In this document: positions 20,975 to 32,642 of the stretch, piece after piece
Layout of the letters: each line of letters begins with the position of its first letter
Position numbering within the stretch: position 1 is the stretch's first letter
NCBI GenBank assembly: GCA_011503125.2
Contig: WWBZ02000011.1
Coordinates: forward strand, 434,001-498,000
Length of the DNA: 64,000 bases
DNA from: Botryosphaeria dothidea
Lineage: Eukaryota > Ascomycota > Dothideomycetes > Botryosphaeriales > Botryosphaeriaceae
Direction: 5' to 3'
Position numbers and translations under genes: made by a program
Notes under the pieces: generated by a model
Told to the model about the DNA's origin: nothing
The model's input: the letters and a program-made list of their open reading frames with translations, nothing else
The model's database searches: none

Positions 20975-23900
20975 ATGCCATCCAGGAAGAAGCGCACTGT
21001 CACCGTGCTGGACAGCAGTGACCGCGAGAATGGACCGCCAGAACCCGAGGGAAAGGCTACCAACAAGCGCAAGGCCAATGCACGGAAATCCGTCGACCCT
21101 CAGGATCCGGACAACCCACCGCCAAAAAAGCCCAGGGGAAGACCACGGAAGAGTGCAGCCGCAGATGAAGATGGGGAGCCTTCAGCGAAGAAGCCTAAGC
21201 GACAGCCCCGTAAACGCGTTGAGGAAGAAGACGAAGAGGATTTACCCGAGAAGCTGTCGAAAAAGCAAAAGAACAAAACGTACGAACCTGCTGAGGGCGA
21301 CTTGGGTGAGATTTACTTGACCCAACTTCCACAGGCCGATTCCAGTCCACCCTGGAGGATTCGGGGACCCATTTGGCAGAAGCAAAAGGACAAACAGCCG
21401 CTACCGAAAGCTCCTGTGTTCTACAGGCCCCCTTCGCCTCCGCCTCCGCCTCAACCTGCCTTCCGCCCTCGTCCAGAAGCCGTCTCTCGCACTGTCGATG
21501 ATCTTCAACCCTCGCCGGAACCGCCCCAACGTCCTATGCAAAATGGTGCACAGATCGTGAAAGGCCCTCAGCAAAGTCCTGGGAATCGCCAACGAAAGAC
21601 TGGTAATTCGAAGCCATTCCACAGCTCGCCCTTTAGCCCACCGAAGGATCTGCAAAATCAGACCCCTCGGAGAAGTTCTCCTCCTGAATCCCCGTTGCAC
21701 AAGGCAGGTTCCAAAGTCGGCCGCAACACAACAAGCAGCCCTCATCGTCGGAAAGCATATTCTCAATCCCCCTTTCGTCGCCAGACTCTTGCAAATGCTG
21801 AAATAAGCATGGAGCTGGATCCCGCAGATTTCTCGAGCTCACCACCAAGCCCTCCAAAGGCCAGTACGAATTTGAAAAATGCGGAGAACAATATTCGGAC
21901 TGGAGCCGATACAATAAATACCCCAAGCATCATTGCAGGTGATGCTGACATTGCCCCATGTGGACCAGAAAACTTCTCCAGCTCTCCCCCCAGCCCTCCA
22001 AGGCCTGCACCCGAGCATGATGAGTTTGATGATGGCTTCGATGACATTGACGAGTCTCTTCTTCGACGTCTGGTTTCACAGGGTCCTGCTGCCCCGGATA
22101 AGCCTGCCGCAGACGCTCCTCGAGTAACTAATAGTAAAGCTCGAGAAGTCTCGCCCGAGCTTCTTGATCTCCCTTCTGATGCTTTCGACTTATCATCTAT
22201 GAATTCTCCAGAAATACAAAGGTCAGCGAGACATCAAACCCAAGCCATCTTGATATCATCGCAAGACAATGCAGGACCGAGCAGGCCGCATAAATTGGCT
22301 GCTCCTCTCAATGGCCTTAGACAGACGACGCTCTTCGGTGGTTCCAGTGCTGTTCCACCTTCACAAGTCAACAAGCGTCAGAACTGGCCAATGTCAAACA
22401 AGGATGAACCGCCCACGCATCACAAGATTGACCGGGAGGCTATGAAGACATGGGTGTACCCCACTAATCTCGGAACGATACGCGACTATCAATTCAACAT
22501 TGTTCACCGCGGACTATTTCACAATCTACTTGTTGCGCTGCCGACCGGTCTCGGAAAGACATTCATTGCAGCGACTATAATGTTGAACTTCTGGCGTTGG
22601 ACCACTGACGCACAGATTGTGTTTGTGGCACCCACCAAGCCTCTCGTGGCGCAGCAAATTGAAGCTTGCCTTGGGATCGCTGGTATCCGCCGGTCACAAA
22701 CAACCATGCTCACAGGGGAAGTCGATCCCGGTCTTCGAGCAGAGGAGTGGAAGACCAAAAGAGTATTCTTCATGACACCTCAGACGATGATCAACGATCT
22801 GAAGAAGGGCTACTGTGATGCCAAGAACATCGTCCTTTTTGTTGTCGACGAAGCACATAGGGCAACCGGTGCTTACGCCTACGTCGAGATTGTCAAATTC
22901 ATAAGACGATTCAACCAGAGTTTCCGGGTCCTTGGGCTTACAGCAACACCAGGTGGTGACGTTGAGGCTGTTCAGAAGGTCATCAACGGGTTGGAGATCT
23001 CCCGGGTGGAAATCCGGATGGAGAATTCAATTGATATTCAACCTTTCGTTCACAAGCGTGAGGTCGAGAAGAAGGTTCTAAGGGACAACAAAGACTTGCT
23101 TGTGGCGAAAGATCTTCTCTCGAAAGCCATACAGCCTGTTCTGGACAAGTTGAATCAACAGAACGCATTTTGGTCAAAGGATCCTCTGAATCTCAGTTTG
23201 TACGGTCTTAACCAAGCAAGATCGAGCTGGATGAGGTCAGACGCTGGCAGGAATGCGTCGCATCCCGTAAAAGGAATGGTCAATTCGATATTCACGGCTC
23301 TCATGGGATTCGGCCGAGGAATTGATGTTCTCAAATATCATGGTATTCGTCCCTTTTACCGTATCATTTGCGACTACAAGAATGAAGCAACTACCAAATG
23401 GAAGAAGGAGATTACGGAAAACCCCAACTTCGGAAAGCTGATCAAGCTCCTTCGAGAATGGACTGCGAAACCGGACTACATTGGTCATCCCAAACTTGAT
23501 TACCTTCGTCATTATGTTCTCGACCATTTTCTGGATGCTAGAGAAGGGACGGATGCATCGCAAACCAAGGTCATGGTTTTCGCGCATTGGAGAGATAGCG
23601 CTGAGGATATTGTCCGGGTTCTCAAGCTGAACGAGCCTATGATTCGACCACATGTATTCGTTGGTCAAGCGGCCACGAAGACGTCTGAAGCCATGGACCA
23701 GCGTCGTCAAGAAGAAGTCGTGAAGCAATTCAAAACAGGTGTCTACAACACGCTTGTCGCAACATCCATCGGAGAGGAAGGTCTTGACATTGGAGAGGTT
23801 GACCTCATCGTGTGCTACGATCAGAAGGCGTCGCCCATTCGAATGCTGCAACGCATGGGCCGTACCGGTCGAAAGAGGCGTGGAAAAATACTGCTGCTAC

Positions 23901-25117
23901 AAATGGAAGGAAAAGAGGAAACCGACGCCTTGAAAGCAAAGGATGCATATGAGATGATGCAGAAGAAAATCTCGAATGGCGACGAATTCCAGTTCCACAG
24001 TGATCTGGCCAGGAGGATCGTACCAAAAGACATTAACCCGATTGTGGAAAAGAAACCCGTTGAGATCCCAATTGAGAACTCACAAGCTGAGCTGCCAATG
24101 CCACGAGCCGGTAAGCGTGGGAAGACCAAACGCCCGCCGAAGAAATTCCAAATGCCCGACGGTGTAATGACAGGATTTATCACCGCGGCTGGATTGAATG
24201 GAGAGGTGGATGGGGAGGGTCAGGCTCAGAAAAAGAAAAGGACCAAGAAAGCTCCAGTGGTCGAAGAGCCTGAGCCCAAGGTGTCTGTCGAAGAGACGTT
24301 CCTAAGCAGCCTCGAGGAGAAGCAGCTTCAGAGATTTTACCAGAATATCAACGACGCAGACGATGACAGGGAGATTGTACCACCAGCATTGAGCCTGCAT
24401 CCAGTTCGCCAAAGGCGCGAGACTCGGACAAGACATGTCTCGACGCATAGCCGACTTACCACAGCCTTCGTCAAGATGGTCAACCGAATGCATATGATGG
24501 AGAACACTCATCCCGAGGAACTCAGGGCCGAATATCAAAACAATTTCCACATGTCGGACATTGAGGCCGGTCTTTCGGCGGACGAGATATCAGAAGGAGA
24601 AATGTTTGACGATGAAGATGATGGGGTAGGCTATCCTGTTGGACTCACTCCAAAACAACCACAAAGACGAGTCATGGATGAGGTTGGCGAAGGGGCCAGC
24701 AGCAGCCCTCCTCCAACGGATCCACGGATGCGCTTCAGATCGCAAGCAATCGACCTAGGCACGCAAGATACGGATGGAGAGGATGAAGAGGAAGATCTTT
24801 TGGCCGACTCGGAATTGGCGGATTTCGTTGCCGACGATGCGGAACCGATCGAGACCGTCAGCTCCTCGTTCCCGTCAGTCAAGGCCACCAGACGCACAAA
24901 GCTGTTCACATCATCGCCGAAGGATCACGAGGGCTCGGACGACGACGAATTGCCTGACATCAGTCAACTTGTCCAAAAGAAGAAGCCTGGCCCGGCCAGA
25001 AAGGAGACAAGCAAATCTATTATGGCAGACAGCGAGGAGGAAGAGGAGGATGCTGAGCCTGCTATGCGCCAGCCAGTGAAGAGGCGGCGTGTGATCGATG
25101 ACAGCGAGAGCGAATGA
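20975..25117 (+). CDS. MPH1: ATP-dependent 3'-5' DNA helicase MPH1 (FANCM homologue)
   Basis: MPH1 is a superfamily 2 helicase that remodels D-loops and stalled forks and is the fungal FANCM orthologue. It is a single exon of 1380 aa; the first ATG is at 20975 (MPSRKKRTVTVLD). The N-terminal 500 residues are disordered and basic (PRGRPRKSAA is AT-hook-like), with SSPPSPP repeats. Helicase motifs are all present: Walker A LPTGLGKTF near 520, VVDEAH near 625, GLTATPGG near 655, then ATSIGEEGLDIG and QRMGRTGRKRRG near 930-965. The insert between the RecA lobes is the long helical one typical of FANCM/Hef. The C-terminal third is acidic and disordered and ends in a basic KRRRVIDDSESE. It is longer than yeast Mph1 (993 aa), as usual for filamentous fungi. 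Confidence 0.95.
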   Translation: MPSRKKRTVTVLDSSDRENGPPEPEGKATNKRKANARKSVDPQDPDNPPPKKPRGRPRKSAAADEDGEPSAKKPKRQPRKRVEEEDEEDLPEKLSKKQKNKTYEPAEGDLGEIYLTQLPQADSSPPWRIRGPIWQKQKDKQPLPKAPVFYRPPSPPPPPQPAFRPRPEAVSRTVDDLQPSPEPPQRPMQNGAQIVKGPQQSPGNRQRKTGNSKPFHSSPFSPPKDLQNQTPRRSSPPESPLHKAGSKVGRNTTSSPHRRKAYSQSPFRRQTLANAEISMELDPADFSSSPPSPPKASTNLKNAENNIRTGADTINTPSIIAGDADIAPCGPENFSSSPPSPPRPAPEHDEFDDGFDDIDESLLRRLVSQGPAAPDKPAADAPRVTNSKAREVSPELLDLPSDAFDLSSMNSPEIQRSARHQTQAILISSQDNAGPSRPHKLAAPLNGLRQTTLFGGSSAVPPSQVNKRQNWPMSNKDEPPTHHKIDREAMKTWVYPTNLGTIRDYQFNIVHRGLFHNLLVALPTGLGKTFIAATIMLNFWRWTTDAQIVFVAPTKPLVAQQIEACLGIAGIRRSQTTMLTGEVDPGLRAEEWKTKRVFFMTPQTMINDLKKGYCDAKNIVLFVVDEAHRATGAYAYVEIVKFIRRFNQSFRVLGLTATPGGDVEAVQKVINGLEISRVEIRMENSIDIQPFVHKREVEKKVLRDNKDLLVAKDLLSKAIQPVLDKLNQQNAFWSKDPLNLSLYGLNQARSSWMRSDAGRNASHPVKGMVNSIFTALMGFGRGIDVLKYHGIRPFYRIICDYKNEATTKWKKEITENPNFGKLIKLLREWTAKPDYIGHPKLDYLRHYVLDHFLDAREGTDASQTKVMVFAHWRDSAEDIVRVLKLNEPMIRPHVFVGQAATKTSEAMDQRRQEEVVKQFKTGVYNTLVATSIGEEGLDIGEVDLIVCYDQKASPIRMLQRMGRTGRKRRGKILLLQMEGKEETDALKAKDAYEMMQKKISNGDEFQFHSDLARRIVPKDINPIVEKKPVEIPIENSQAELPMPRAGKRGKTKRPPKKFQMPDGVMTGFITAAGLNGEVDGEGQAQKKKRTKKAPVVEEPEPKVSVEETFLSSLEEKQLQRFYQNINDADDDREIVPPALSLHPVRQRRETRTRHVSTHSRLTTAFVKMVNRMHMMENTHPEELRAEYQNNFHMSDIEAGLSADEISEGEMFDDEDDGVGYPVGLTPKQPQRRVMDEVGEGASSSPPPTDPRMRFRSQAIDLGTQDTDGEDEEEDLLADSELADFVADDAEPIETVSSSFPSVKATRRTKLFTSSPKDHEGSDDDELPDISQLVQKKKPGPARKETSKSIMADSEEEEEDAEPAMRQPVKRRRVIDDSESE

Positions 25118-25749
25118 GATGGCCAATGATAGTCGGACAAGGGGTGGTATCCATTCCGGAATTCCGAGTGTTGCTTGCATTCTGATATTTTTCCAAGCAT
25201 AGCGGCGGTAGTTCAGCAAGGGCGTTCATCAGAGAAAGGAGCATTGATTATTGGCATAGACAGCGGCAGAGTATATGATGTTTGAAAGCAGCTAAGGCAG
25301 GTAGAAACAATAGGAGGGGATTTGAGACAGTTTCGAAGCTTGGCGCTCGTGAAGCAGAGGTGGAGCAGTGCAGATGAAGCCCCTTGATTCGCCGGAATGA
25401 GGGCTCGCCAAGCTTCTGGAACGCCGCCAGTACGCAGCTTTCACGGCCAGCCCGCCGTATTTGGCTGCGCCCTCGATCTCCCGGGCCCGGGCGGTGCCGG
25501 GGGTCCGCGTTACGTAGTGCCTGTCCGAGGGAAGTGCGCGCATCCGCCATTTGGCTTCCTCTACTCCTCGGACCCTTTTCTCCTCTCAACACCAACAATT
25601 CCTTGTTCCCTTTCACCAGCTGCCTACGGCACAGTCGCCTCGCGAGATGGTTTGATCCTGGCCTCCTGCTTCGGCGCGCCCTCGGTATACGAAGAAGAAG
25701 ACAGAATATATTTCAGGCGACAGCAAACAAACGGCTGTCGCCCTGAGCC
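25118..25749. other. Intergenic spacer MPH1 to ZIP transporter
   Basis: A 0.6-kb spacer with a GC-rich centre. It holds the MPH1 3' flank and the ZIP promoter, and I see no other feature. Confidence 0.5.
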
Positions 25750-27546
25750 ATGAACGCATATGGCGACGCAATAGGTGCAAGAAGTCAGTTTAAGCTCCCG
25801 AGCACGCTGAGCGCAGGGTTCATCAACTTCGAGCACCTCATTTCGCTGTCTAGGCATAACCGACATGGGCTAACCATAGCCAACCCCGCGCAGGCATACT
25901 ACCCGAATCATGGGCCTACATCCCAACCACCCTGCTCCAGGCTGAGCTCGTGCGCAGACATGGCGGCATGGTGAAGGAGACCCAGGCGACGGGCGATGGG
26001 CAGCGACCGGCGTGCGGCTCCAAGACCAAGGGCGACTACAATACCCCGCTACACGTCTTTGCGCTGGTCTTGATCCTGGTATTAAGCGTCGGAGGTAAGA
26101 GAAGAAAATTGCGGAAGACCCAAGTCAATTGAACGGCACGATGCAGTGGAGATGCCCTCCCTGGCGATGTGGACACGTCTGCTTCTGCCGAGACAATCGC
26201 CTTGCGCCGTACTGCCTGGATTGGAGCTAATGGATGTCGGTGTAGCCTGCGCATTCCCCATCATCGTCCGCCGCTTCCCACGACTTCCCGTCCCGCACCA
26301 TTTCCTCTTCCTCTCGCGCCACTTCGGCACGGGAGTGCTGATCGCGACGGCCTTCGTGCACCTGCTGCCCACCGCCTTCACCTCGCTGACCGATCCTTGC
26401 CTACCGTCATTCTGGAATGTGGGATACCCGGCCATGGCTGGTCTGATTGCTATGACGGCTGTTTTTGTCGTGGTTGGGATAGAAATGTTCTTCGCGAGCA
26501 GAGGTGCAGGGCATGTGCATGGGAGCGAATACGACACATTAGGTGGAGGGAGAGAAGTCCACGGACACGGCCACGGGCATGTACATGGGGATTTTGAGAT
26601 GAATGGCTTGGGCGACGGGAGGCCCAGGAGTCACGGCAGGAACTCGAGCTTCAACCGGTTCAAGCAGGGCAGCTTGAGGCCAGACCACCGGCCGCCGGAC
26701 ATTATGCTGGGAGACTATTCCGAGACGGACAACCTGGTGGCCGGCGTCTCCCCATCCGTTGGTCCCCCAACACCTTCTCCAGGAGCACATATCATAGACG
26801 AAGAAGCCCAGACGAAGCCCATCCACGGGCCCGAAGCCGACTCGGACTCGGACTCGGACCTCGAGCTCCCCGAGCTCGACGCCAGCGGCGCCGCCTCCAC
26901 CTCCGCCTCCTCGGGCCTCCTCAACGGCGCGCCCTCGCGCAAGTACAACCGCGGCCGCCAGAGCAGCGACTCGCTCCGCGCCCTCTCCGACCCGTCGCAC
27001 ACGCCCAACCCGGAAGCAGGGAACCCGACTTCCCTGCTCACGCCGGAGCAGCAGCAGAAGAAGCAGCTGCTGCAGTGTCTCCTGCTCGAGGCCGGCATCC
27101 TCTTCCACAGCGTCTTCATCGGCATGGCCATCTCCGTCGCCACGGGCCCGCCCTTCCTCGTCCTCCTCGTCGCCATCTCGTTCCACCAGACCTTCGAGGG
27201 CCTCGCCCTCGGCTCGCGCATCGCCGCGCTCGCGTTTCCCCCGCGCTCGCCCAAGCCGTGGCTCATGGCGCTCGCGTACGGCACTACGACGCCGCTGGGC
27301 CAGGCGATTGGGCTGGGGATACATAAATTGTACGATCCGGCGAGCGAGACGGGGCTGTTGATGGTGGGCGTGATGAATGCGATTAGCAGCGGTTTGCTGC
27401 TTTTTGCGGGGCTGGTGGAGTTGCTGGCGGAGGATTTCTTGAGCGATGCGAGTTATCAGGTCTTGAGGGGGAAGAGGAGGCTTGAGGCGTGCGCGGCGGT
27501 GGTGGCGGGGGGTGGGCTGATGGCGCTGGTGGGGGCGTGGGCATGA
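25750..27546 (+). CDS. ZIP family zinc/iron transporter
   Basis: A plasma-membrane or organellar divalent-metal importer of the ZIP family. My three-exon model (25750-25774, 25894-26094, 26246-27546) gives 508 aa. The splice at 26094/26246 joins VFALVLILVLSVG to ACAFPIIVRRFPR, completing the first membrane helix. The tiny first exon (MNAYGDAIG) is inferred from a phase-compatible intron with a GTGCAA donor and is the weakest part. Helices I-III (GTGVLIATAFVHLLP) precede a long cytosolic loop with a His-rich metal site (HGHGHGHVHG). The signature helices IV-V follow: HSVFIGMAISV and ISFHQTFEGLALG with the metal-binding His and Glu. Two or three further helices close the protein. Confidence 0.88.
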
Positions 27547-28204
27547 TTACAAAGTTTCTGTGTATGTTGTGTTGATATTTCGAATACAGAGGCTTTTGCT
27601 AGGGGTCTTGTGGTTTTAATTGCGATGCAAGGCTTTTCACATAGCCCCCAGACCCTGGCAAGCATTCGCGTAACCAACAGGTTCGCTCCAAGGGCAGAAA
27701 CTCAGCCTCGCCATGTCTGGATCAATACGGCATAGAGTACAGCCTGTATTGTGGAATTTGGTTTTAAGCACCTCACGAAGCGAGATGCTGGCGCCTTTGG
27801 AGATCTTTGGGTACTCTCTTGGACTTGTCGACTTGCAGCTCTTTCCTCGGTATTGTCAATACTGGGTGGAGTCTGACGTGCATATGCAGCGTTTTAACCA
27901 ATAAACCTCGACCAGGTTTCAATGAGGCTGCTCGCTGATCGCCTAGTAATTCTCTCACGACCTCGTCTCCTCATCCCGCAGCCCCGCCGGTCCTGCCTTG
28001 ATACAGTCGCAACACAGCCCACCTCCTTAACAGCCACAACCCAACACGTTCGAGCCGATTCTGCGAATGAACAGTTAAACCTGTGTCTGGCTAAGTGCCA
28101 TACGAAGCTCTCCCCGGCACCAGCAGAGCTGATCAAGGGCTTCACTCAGCCTGGTCCGTCACAGGCAGTCCTCACTCCTGGGCGAGGGCTGCCAGATATC
28201 GCGA
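27547..28204. other. Intergenic spacer
   Basis: A 0.65-kb spacer without a recognisable gene. An open frame overlaps the start of the kinase gene in another frame but has no protein-like composition. Confidence 0.5.
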
Positions 28205-31200
28205 ATGTCGATTCTTTGGGATCGACAGCATGAGCCGATGGACCTCAGCGATCTTCTCACTCCTATCGGGCAACTGCCTAACGGCACGAGCCCCCAGCCT
28301 GTCGAAAATGACGCCATCGCCGAGGTCTCCCAGAGGCTCAGCCTTCACGGCCCTGAGAGTCTCGCACTAAAGCCACGCATATATGCTCTACTGTATCTCA
28401 TTGGCTACGTAGCGCACATATCCGAATTCGAAAAAGAAACTGACGATTCTTTACCGTACACGGACTGGGCACTACCTGCGAAGTTCAACAGTGCGCCAGG
28501 CCGGGTCTCTTTTCTCAAGAACCAACAACTAGTGTGGTCTGAATCTCACAAAAATGCCCAAACTCAAGCAATATCACACACCATACTCCCAAAGGGAGAG
28601 GCGGACAAATGTCTTCGCTATATCAAATTACTTGGACATGGATCGTACGGAGTTGTAGATTCGGTGGAAGGCAATTTCAGTGGGGTTGAATACGCACGGA
28701 AACTTGTATACACGGCCAGTTCCTACCGACGGAGGGAAAGAGTGACGGCCCTCCAGGAAGAAATCCAGAGTCTGAAGCGTCTGCGACATCACCATCTCAT
28801 CCAATACGTCGGCAGCTACGCTGATGACACGGTGTTGGCATTCTTAATGCTTCCAGTCGCCGAATGCAACCTTCAAACCTGGATCCAGAATCAGCCGCCA
28901 CAAAACAGCGTGAGGGAGTCCTTCGGATGCCTGGCATCAGCCTTGGCATATTTGCACAAGGAATCGATACGGCATAAAGACATCAAACCACAAAACATTC
29001 TTGTTCACGGGAACACGGTTTTGCTCACCGACTTTGGTTCCGCTCATGATTGGAAGGACCTCGACGGAAGCACCACGACGGGTATCGCCAAGGATTTTAC
29101 CCGCAAATATGCTCCGCCAGAGGTTCTGCAGCACGAAGTAAGTTGGTCCCTCATTGCTTATATTAGGCCTTAAACTCAGGTCAGAACACAGAGTCGAAAC
29201 TCTTCCTCGGATGTTTTCAGCCTCGGATGTGTTTTTCTCGAGCTGGCCTCCGTGCTTTGTGGCTTCACAGTTGATTCTCTCCACCAACATCTTCGGGAAC
29301 ACTTGCTAGCAGAGTCAAATGGAGGCCTATTCTCGAGCAATCACACGGCTCTCGAGCTCTGGACTGGTACCCTTCACAATGAGATACCTCTTACTTCCGA
29401 CTCAGAAATTTTGACCCTGATCCTTGGCATGCTGAATTACGACCAACATAGTCGGCCGAACGCGCCACAACTTGTGTCGACTATTGGAACCATTGGACAA
29501 AAGTACATGTGCCGGCCTTGCCATATCGCACGAATCATTCAGGACGTTGAGGGGCGCAATATCACCGTCGGCACCCCGGACCAGAGGGGCCAAGCGATTT
29601 GCGAAGCATGTCGCACAAGAGATCTTGCGACCTTGAGATCGCTACTAATGATTTCGGATAACCTGGACTATGCCGACATCAATGGAGGTACCGCTCTCGA
29701 CATTTCGGTAAATAGCGGGAGTGAGGAAGTGACCGAAGTGTTGTTGAGACATTGCCGCGCTGAGAACTGTATTCCCAATTCATCCTCTGCACTGTCCAAG
29801 GCTCTGGAAATAGGAAACCTCACACTCTTGCAAAATCTCCTCTCTTGCGGATTGGATCCAAACCAGACCTACGATAACCTTGGCCTTCTGCATACAGCAA
29901 TCCGATACGAGGATATACAAGCGGCCAGAATTCTCCTACAATACGATGCTGATATCAACATGAAAGACGGGGATCAGTGGAGGTCAACCCCCTTACACGT
30001 AGCAGCGAGAAGTAAAAAGCCTGAATTCGTGGAACTCCTACTAAGCCATGGAGCGAATGTCAATGCTACCGACTCGGACGAGTATATTCCATTACACGAT
30101 GCCATAATGATGGGAGAGCTATCAATCGTCAACCTACTTCTACAAGCAAGGGCGAATCCAAATGTACGTCGAAAGAGCGAGTCTGCACTTCATATTGCAA
30201 CCGGCAAGGGCCATGCCCACTTAATTGAACCTCTCATCAAAGCTGGCGCGGATCCAGGGTTGCAGGATGATGAAGGCCTTACAGCAAGTTGCATTGCAGC
30301 CAATAGGGGTGACTTCGACACTTTACAAGCAATTATGAAGTGTGCAAGCCGAGGAATCCACCGGAGCCGGGACGGAACAACACCACTTCACCACGCTGTC
30401 TTATCTGGAAATGAGTCAGTTGTTGAGCTTCTTCTCCTCGAGACTCCGGAGGATCTCCAAATCCAAGACAACGAAGAGGGCTTTGAATTCACACCGCTAC
30501 ATGACGCGGTTCGGACTGGAAACGAGACTATCTTGAGGATGCTTCTACTTCAGGAAAATCCACCCACTAGAGTTGAGGACGCAAACGGTTTCTACCCGCT
30601 ATTGATGGCACTTGACAGGGACCACAGAGCTGAACCCATACGCCTGCTCATCGATCGGGACCCCGAAACATTGAACATGAGAGAACGCAAGTCATGGTTG
30701 CCGCTTCATCAGGCGTGTCTCTCAGAAATCAAACGTCTGGACCTTGTACAGCTTATGATTGAGCAAGGAGCTGATGTAAACGGAAGAAACAGAAACGGAT
30801 TTACGGCATTGCAGATGGCGGCTTCCCGTCCCGGTTCTGAGGAAATTCTCGAATTTCTACTAGAAAAGGGCGCGTTAGTTGACATTACCAATAAAGGATA
30901 TACTGCTTTGGGTTGGGCTGCCATAGAGGGTCATATTTCGAATGTTCGTTGCCTCAAAGAGTATGGAAAATCGGACTTAGAAGTGGGCGAGTACGGAGGG
31001 TCACAGCTTATGCAGTGTGCATACGACGGCCATCTCAACGCGGCGGTAATTCTCTTGGACCACGGAGCGGACATCGACCTCAGGGACAGTGAACAGCGGA
31101 CGTCCCTATCTTGGGCGATCGACCAGGGTCATACTAAGGTAGCGAAGCTTCTCATTGAAAGAAAATGCGAAGTAGAGGCAAAAATCGTCACGGAAGACCT

Positions 31201-31606
31201 GACCCCACTGATGCATGCAGTTTCCAAAAACAACAAGAAAGTTGTAAAGGCATTAGTATTACGAGGCATCGACCTTGAAGTTCGAAATCAGCATGGGAAT
31301 ACAGCGCTTTCCAAAGCAGCCGACAAGGGACATACTGATGTCGCCAGAGTACTCATCGAGGGAGGCGCCAAGGTCAAAGTGCAAGATGAAAACGGGTGGT
31401 CACCGCTGTTCAGGGCAGCATATCGAGGACACGTCGGAACTGCTCGAGTATTAGTCGACGCGGGAGCGAATGTTGACGAGGCATGGGAAGTTGCGAAGAA
31501 GTCCAGGCTTTCGCAGAAGCAGGAGGCGCTGGATCTTCTTAAGGAATTTCGTCTTCAGTCCAAACGCATGCATCGGGCTAGTTACACGATTCGGAATCGT
31601 AGATGA
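28205..31606 (+). CDS. Protein kinase with C-terminal ankyrin-repeat array
   Basis: A 1119-aa fusion of a Ser/Thr kinase and a long ankyrin array, encoded by two exons (28205-29137 and 29180-31606; 42-bp intron with GTAAGT and CTCAG). An N-terminal helical region of about 130 residues precedes the kinase. The kinase has the glycine loop GHGSYGVV near residue 144, the Lys in YARKLV, an alpha-C Glu, catalytic HKDIKPQNIL (HRD-type, Asp present) and DFG, so it should be active. The splice completes the APE-type segment and the F-helix block SSDVFSLGCVFLELAS. From about residue 450 to 1085 there are roughly 17-19 ankyrin repeats, several with the consensus TPLHxAA and GADVN forms. The architecture recalls fungal signalling or non-self-recognition proteins, but substrate and role are unknown. 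Confidence 0.9.
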
Positions 31607-32642
31607 GGAGAGATTGAACTTAAGAGATGATCTTGGATTTGCATGGGTTTGAAGGATTGACACTCTTTTATTGAAACTTTACCCAAGCGAATGATTCGGG
31701 AAGGTCCCGTTTGATTTGCTCTGTGAGGTAAGTTGTGATGTACTTAGTCGCATTAGTAGCCTCTATCTGAGGCGCTCTAAACCAAGACATAACTTCTTTG
31801 CCACCTCCTGCTCTCATGACGTATAAGGTCGGTATCACAAGTACTACAATATGCTTTAACCATGGGCAGTGGCGGCCTCCATCTGGACACAAATATTCTC
31901 AATCCTTCAGGCATTGACATCCCGACAAATGTTTCTACTCGCCAGGTTCAAAGAATATCGAAATACCATTGAAGACACAGCCCCCACTTTCAACACCAAA
32001 GGTGGCAGCGGAGTAGCAAGCCGACCTGACTGCGACACACTCCCCGAGCGCCAGCACACTGGAAAGCCCTCGGGTGATTAGAAAAGCCCAACCCGCGAAG
32101 CACAGCACGCCAACAAGCACATCAACATAATATAAGAAGATTTCGTTTGCACGGTGATAATTACGGCGGCAATCTCATGCCCCTGCCAATTAACTCAAAA
32201 GCTGTGCCACCCAAAAGGAAGACCCCCTCCTATCAAGCCTGCCAACTTTGACTATAACAAACAAAGACATGCTTTTCCCAGAGATACAAGATTCAACGCT
32301 CAGACTAAGGAAAAATAAGTCTATGACCCGACACCTCAAGCTAGTAGAAAAAGAGCCTAAAGAATTTGTCGTCATTTGCGCCCTGACTTGGAAAAATGGT
32401 AGGAAAGAGTGACCAAAAGCGAGTATACACAGGAACTTTTCCATGGGCAACTGCTGAGCTAAGGGGAAAACGTCAAAAAGCATGGTACAGTGGGTATCTT
32501 TCCCTAACAATAGAAAAAAGAAAGGACGATAGGATCAAGAAAACAGCAGGAGGCCCTTGGGGGAAAGCACGAGTCGAAAAGCCTCGATCCAAAAACCGCT
32601 CATGGACAGTAAGAAAAATGTTGCGCCGGGTGACGATCCGCT
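31607..32642. other. Convergent intergenic region
   Basis: One kb between the 3' ends of the kinase/ankyrin and CDF genes. It is AT-rich with many stops. No gene, RNA or repeat could be supported. Confidence 0.5.
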
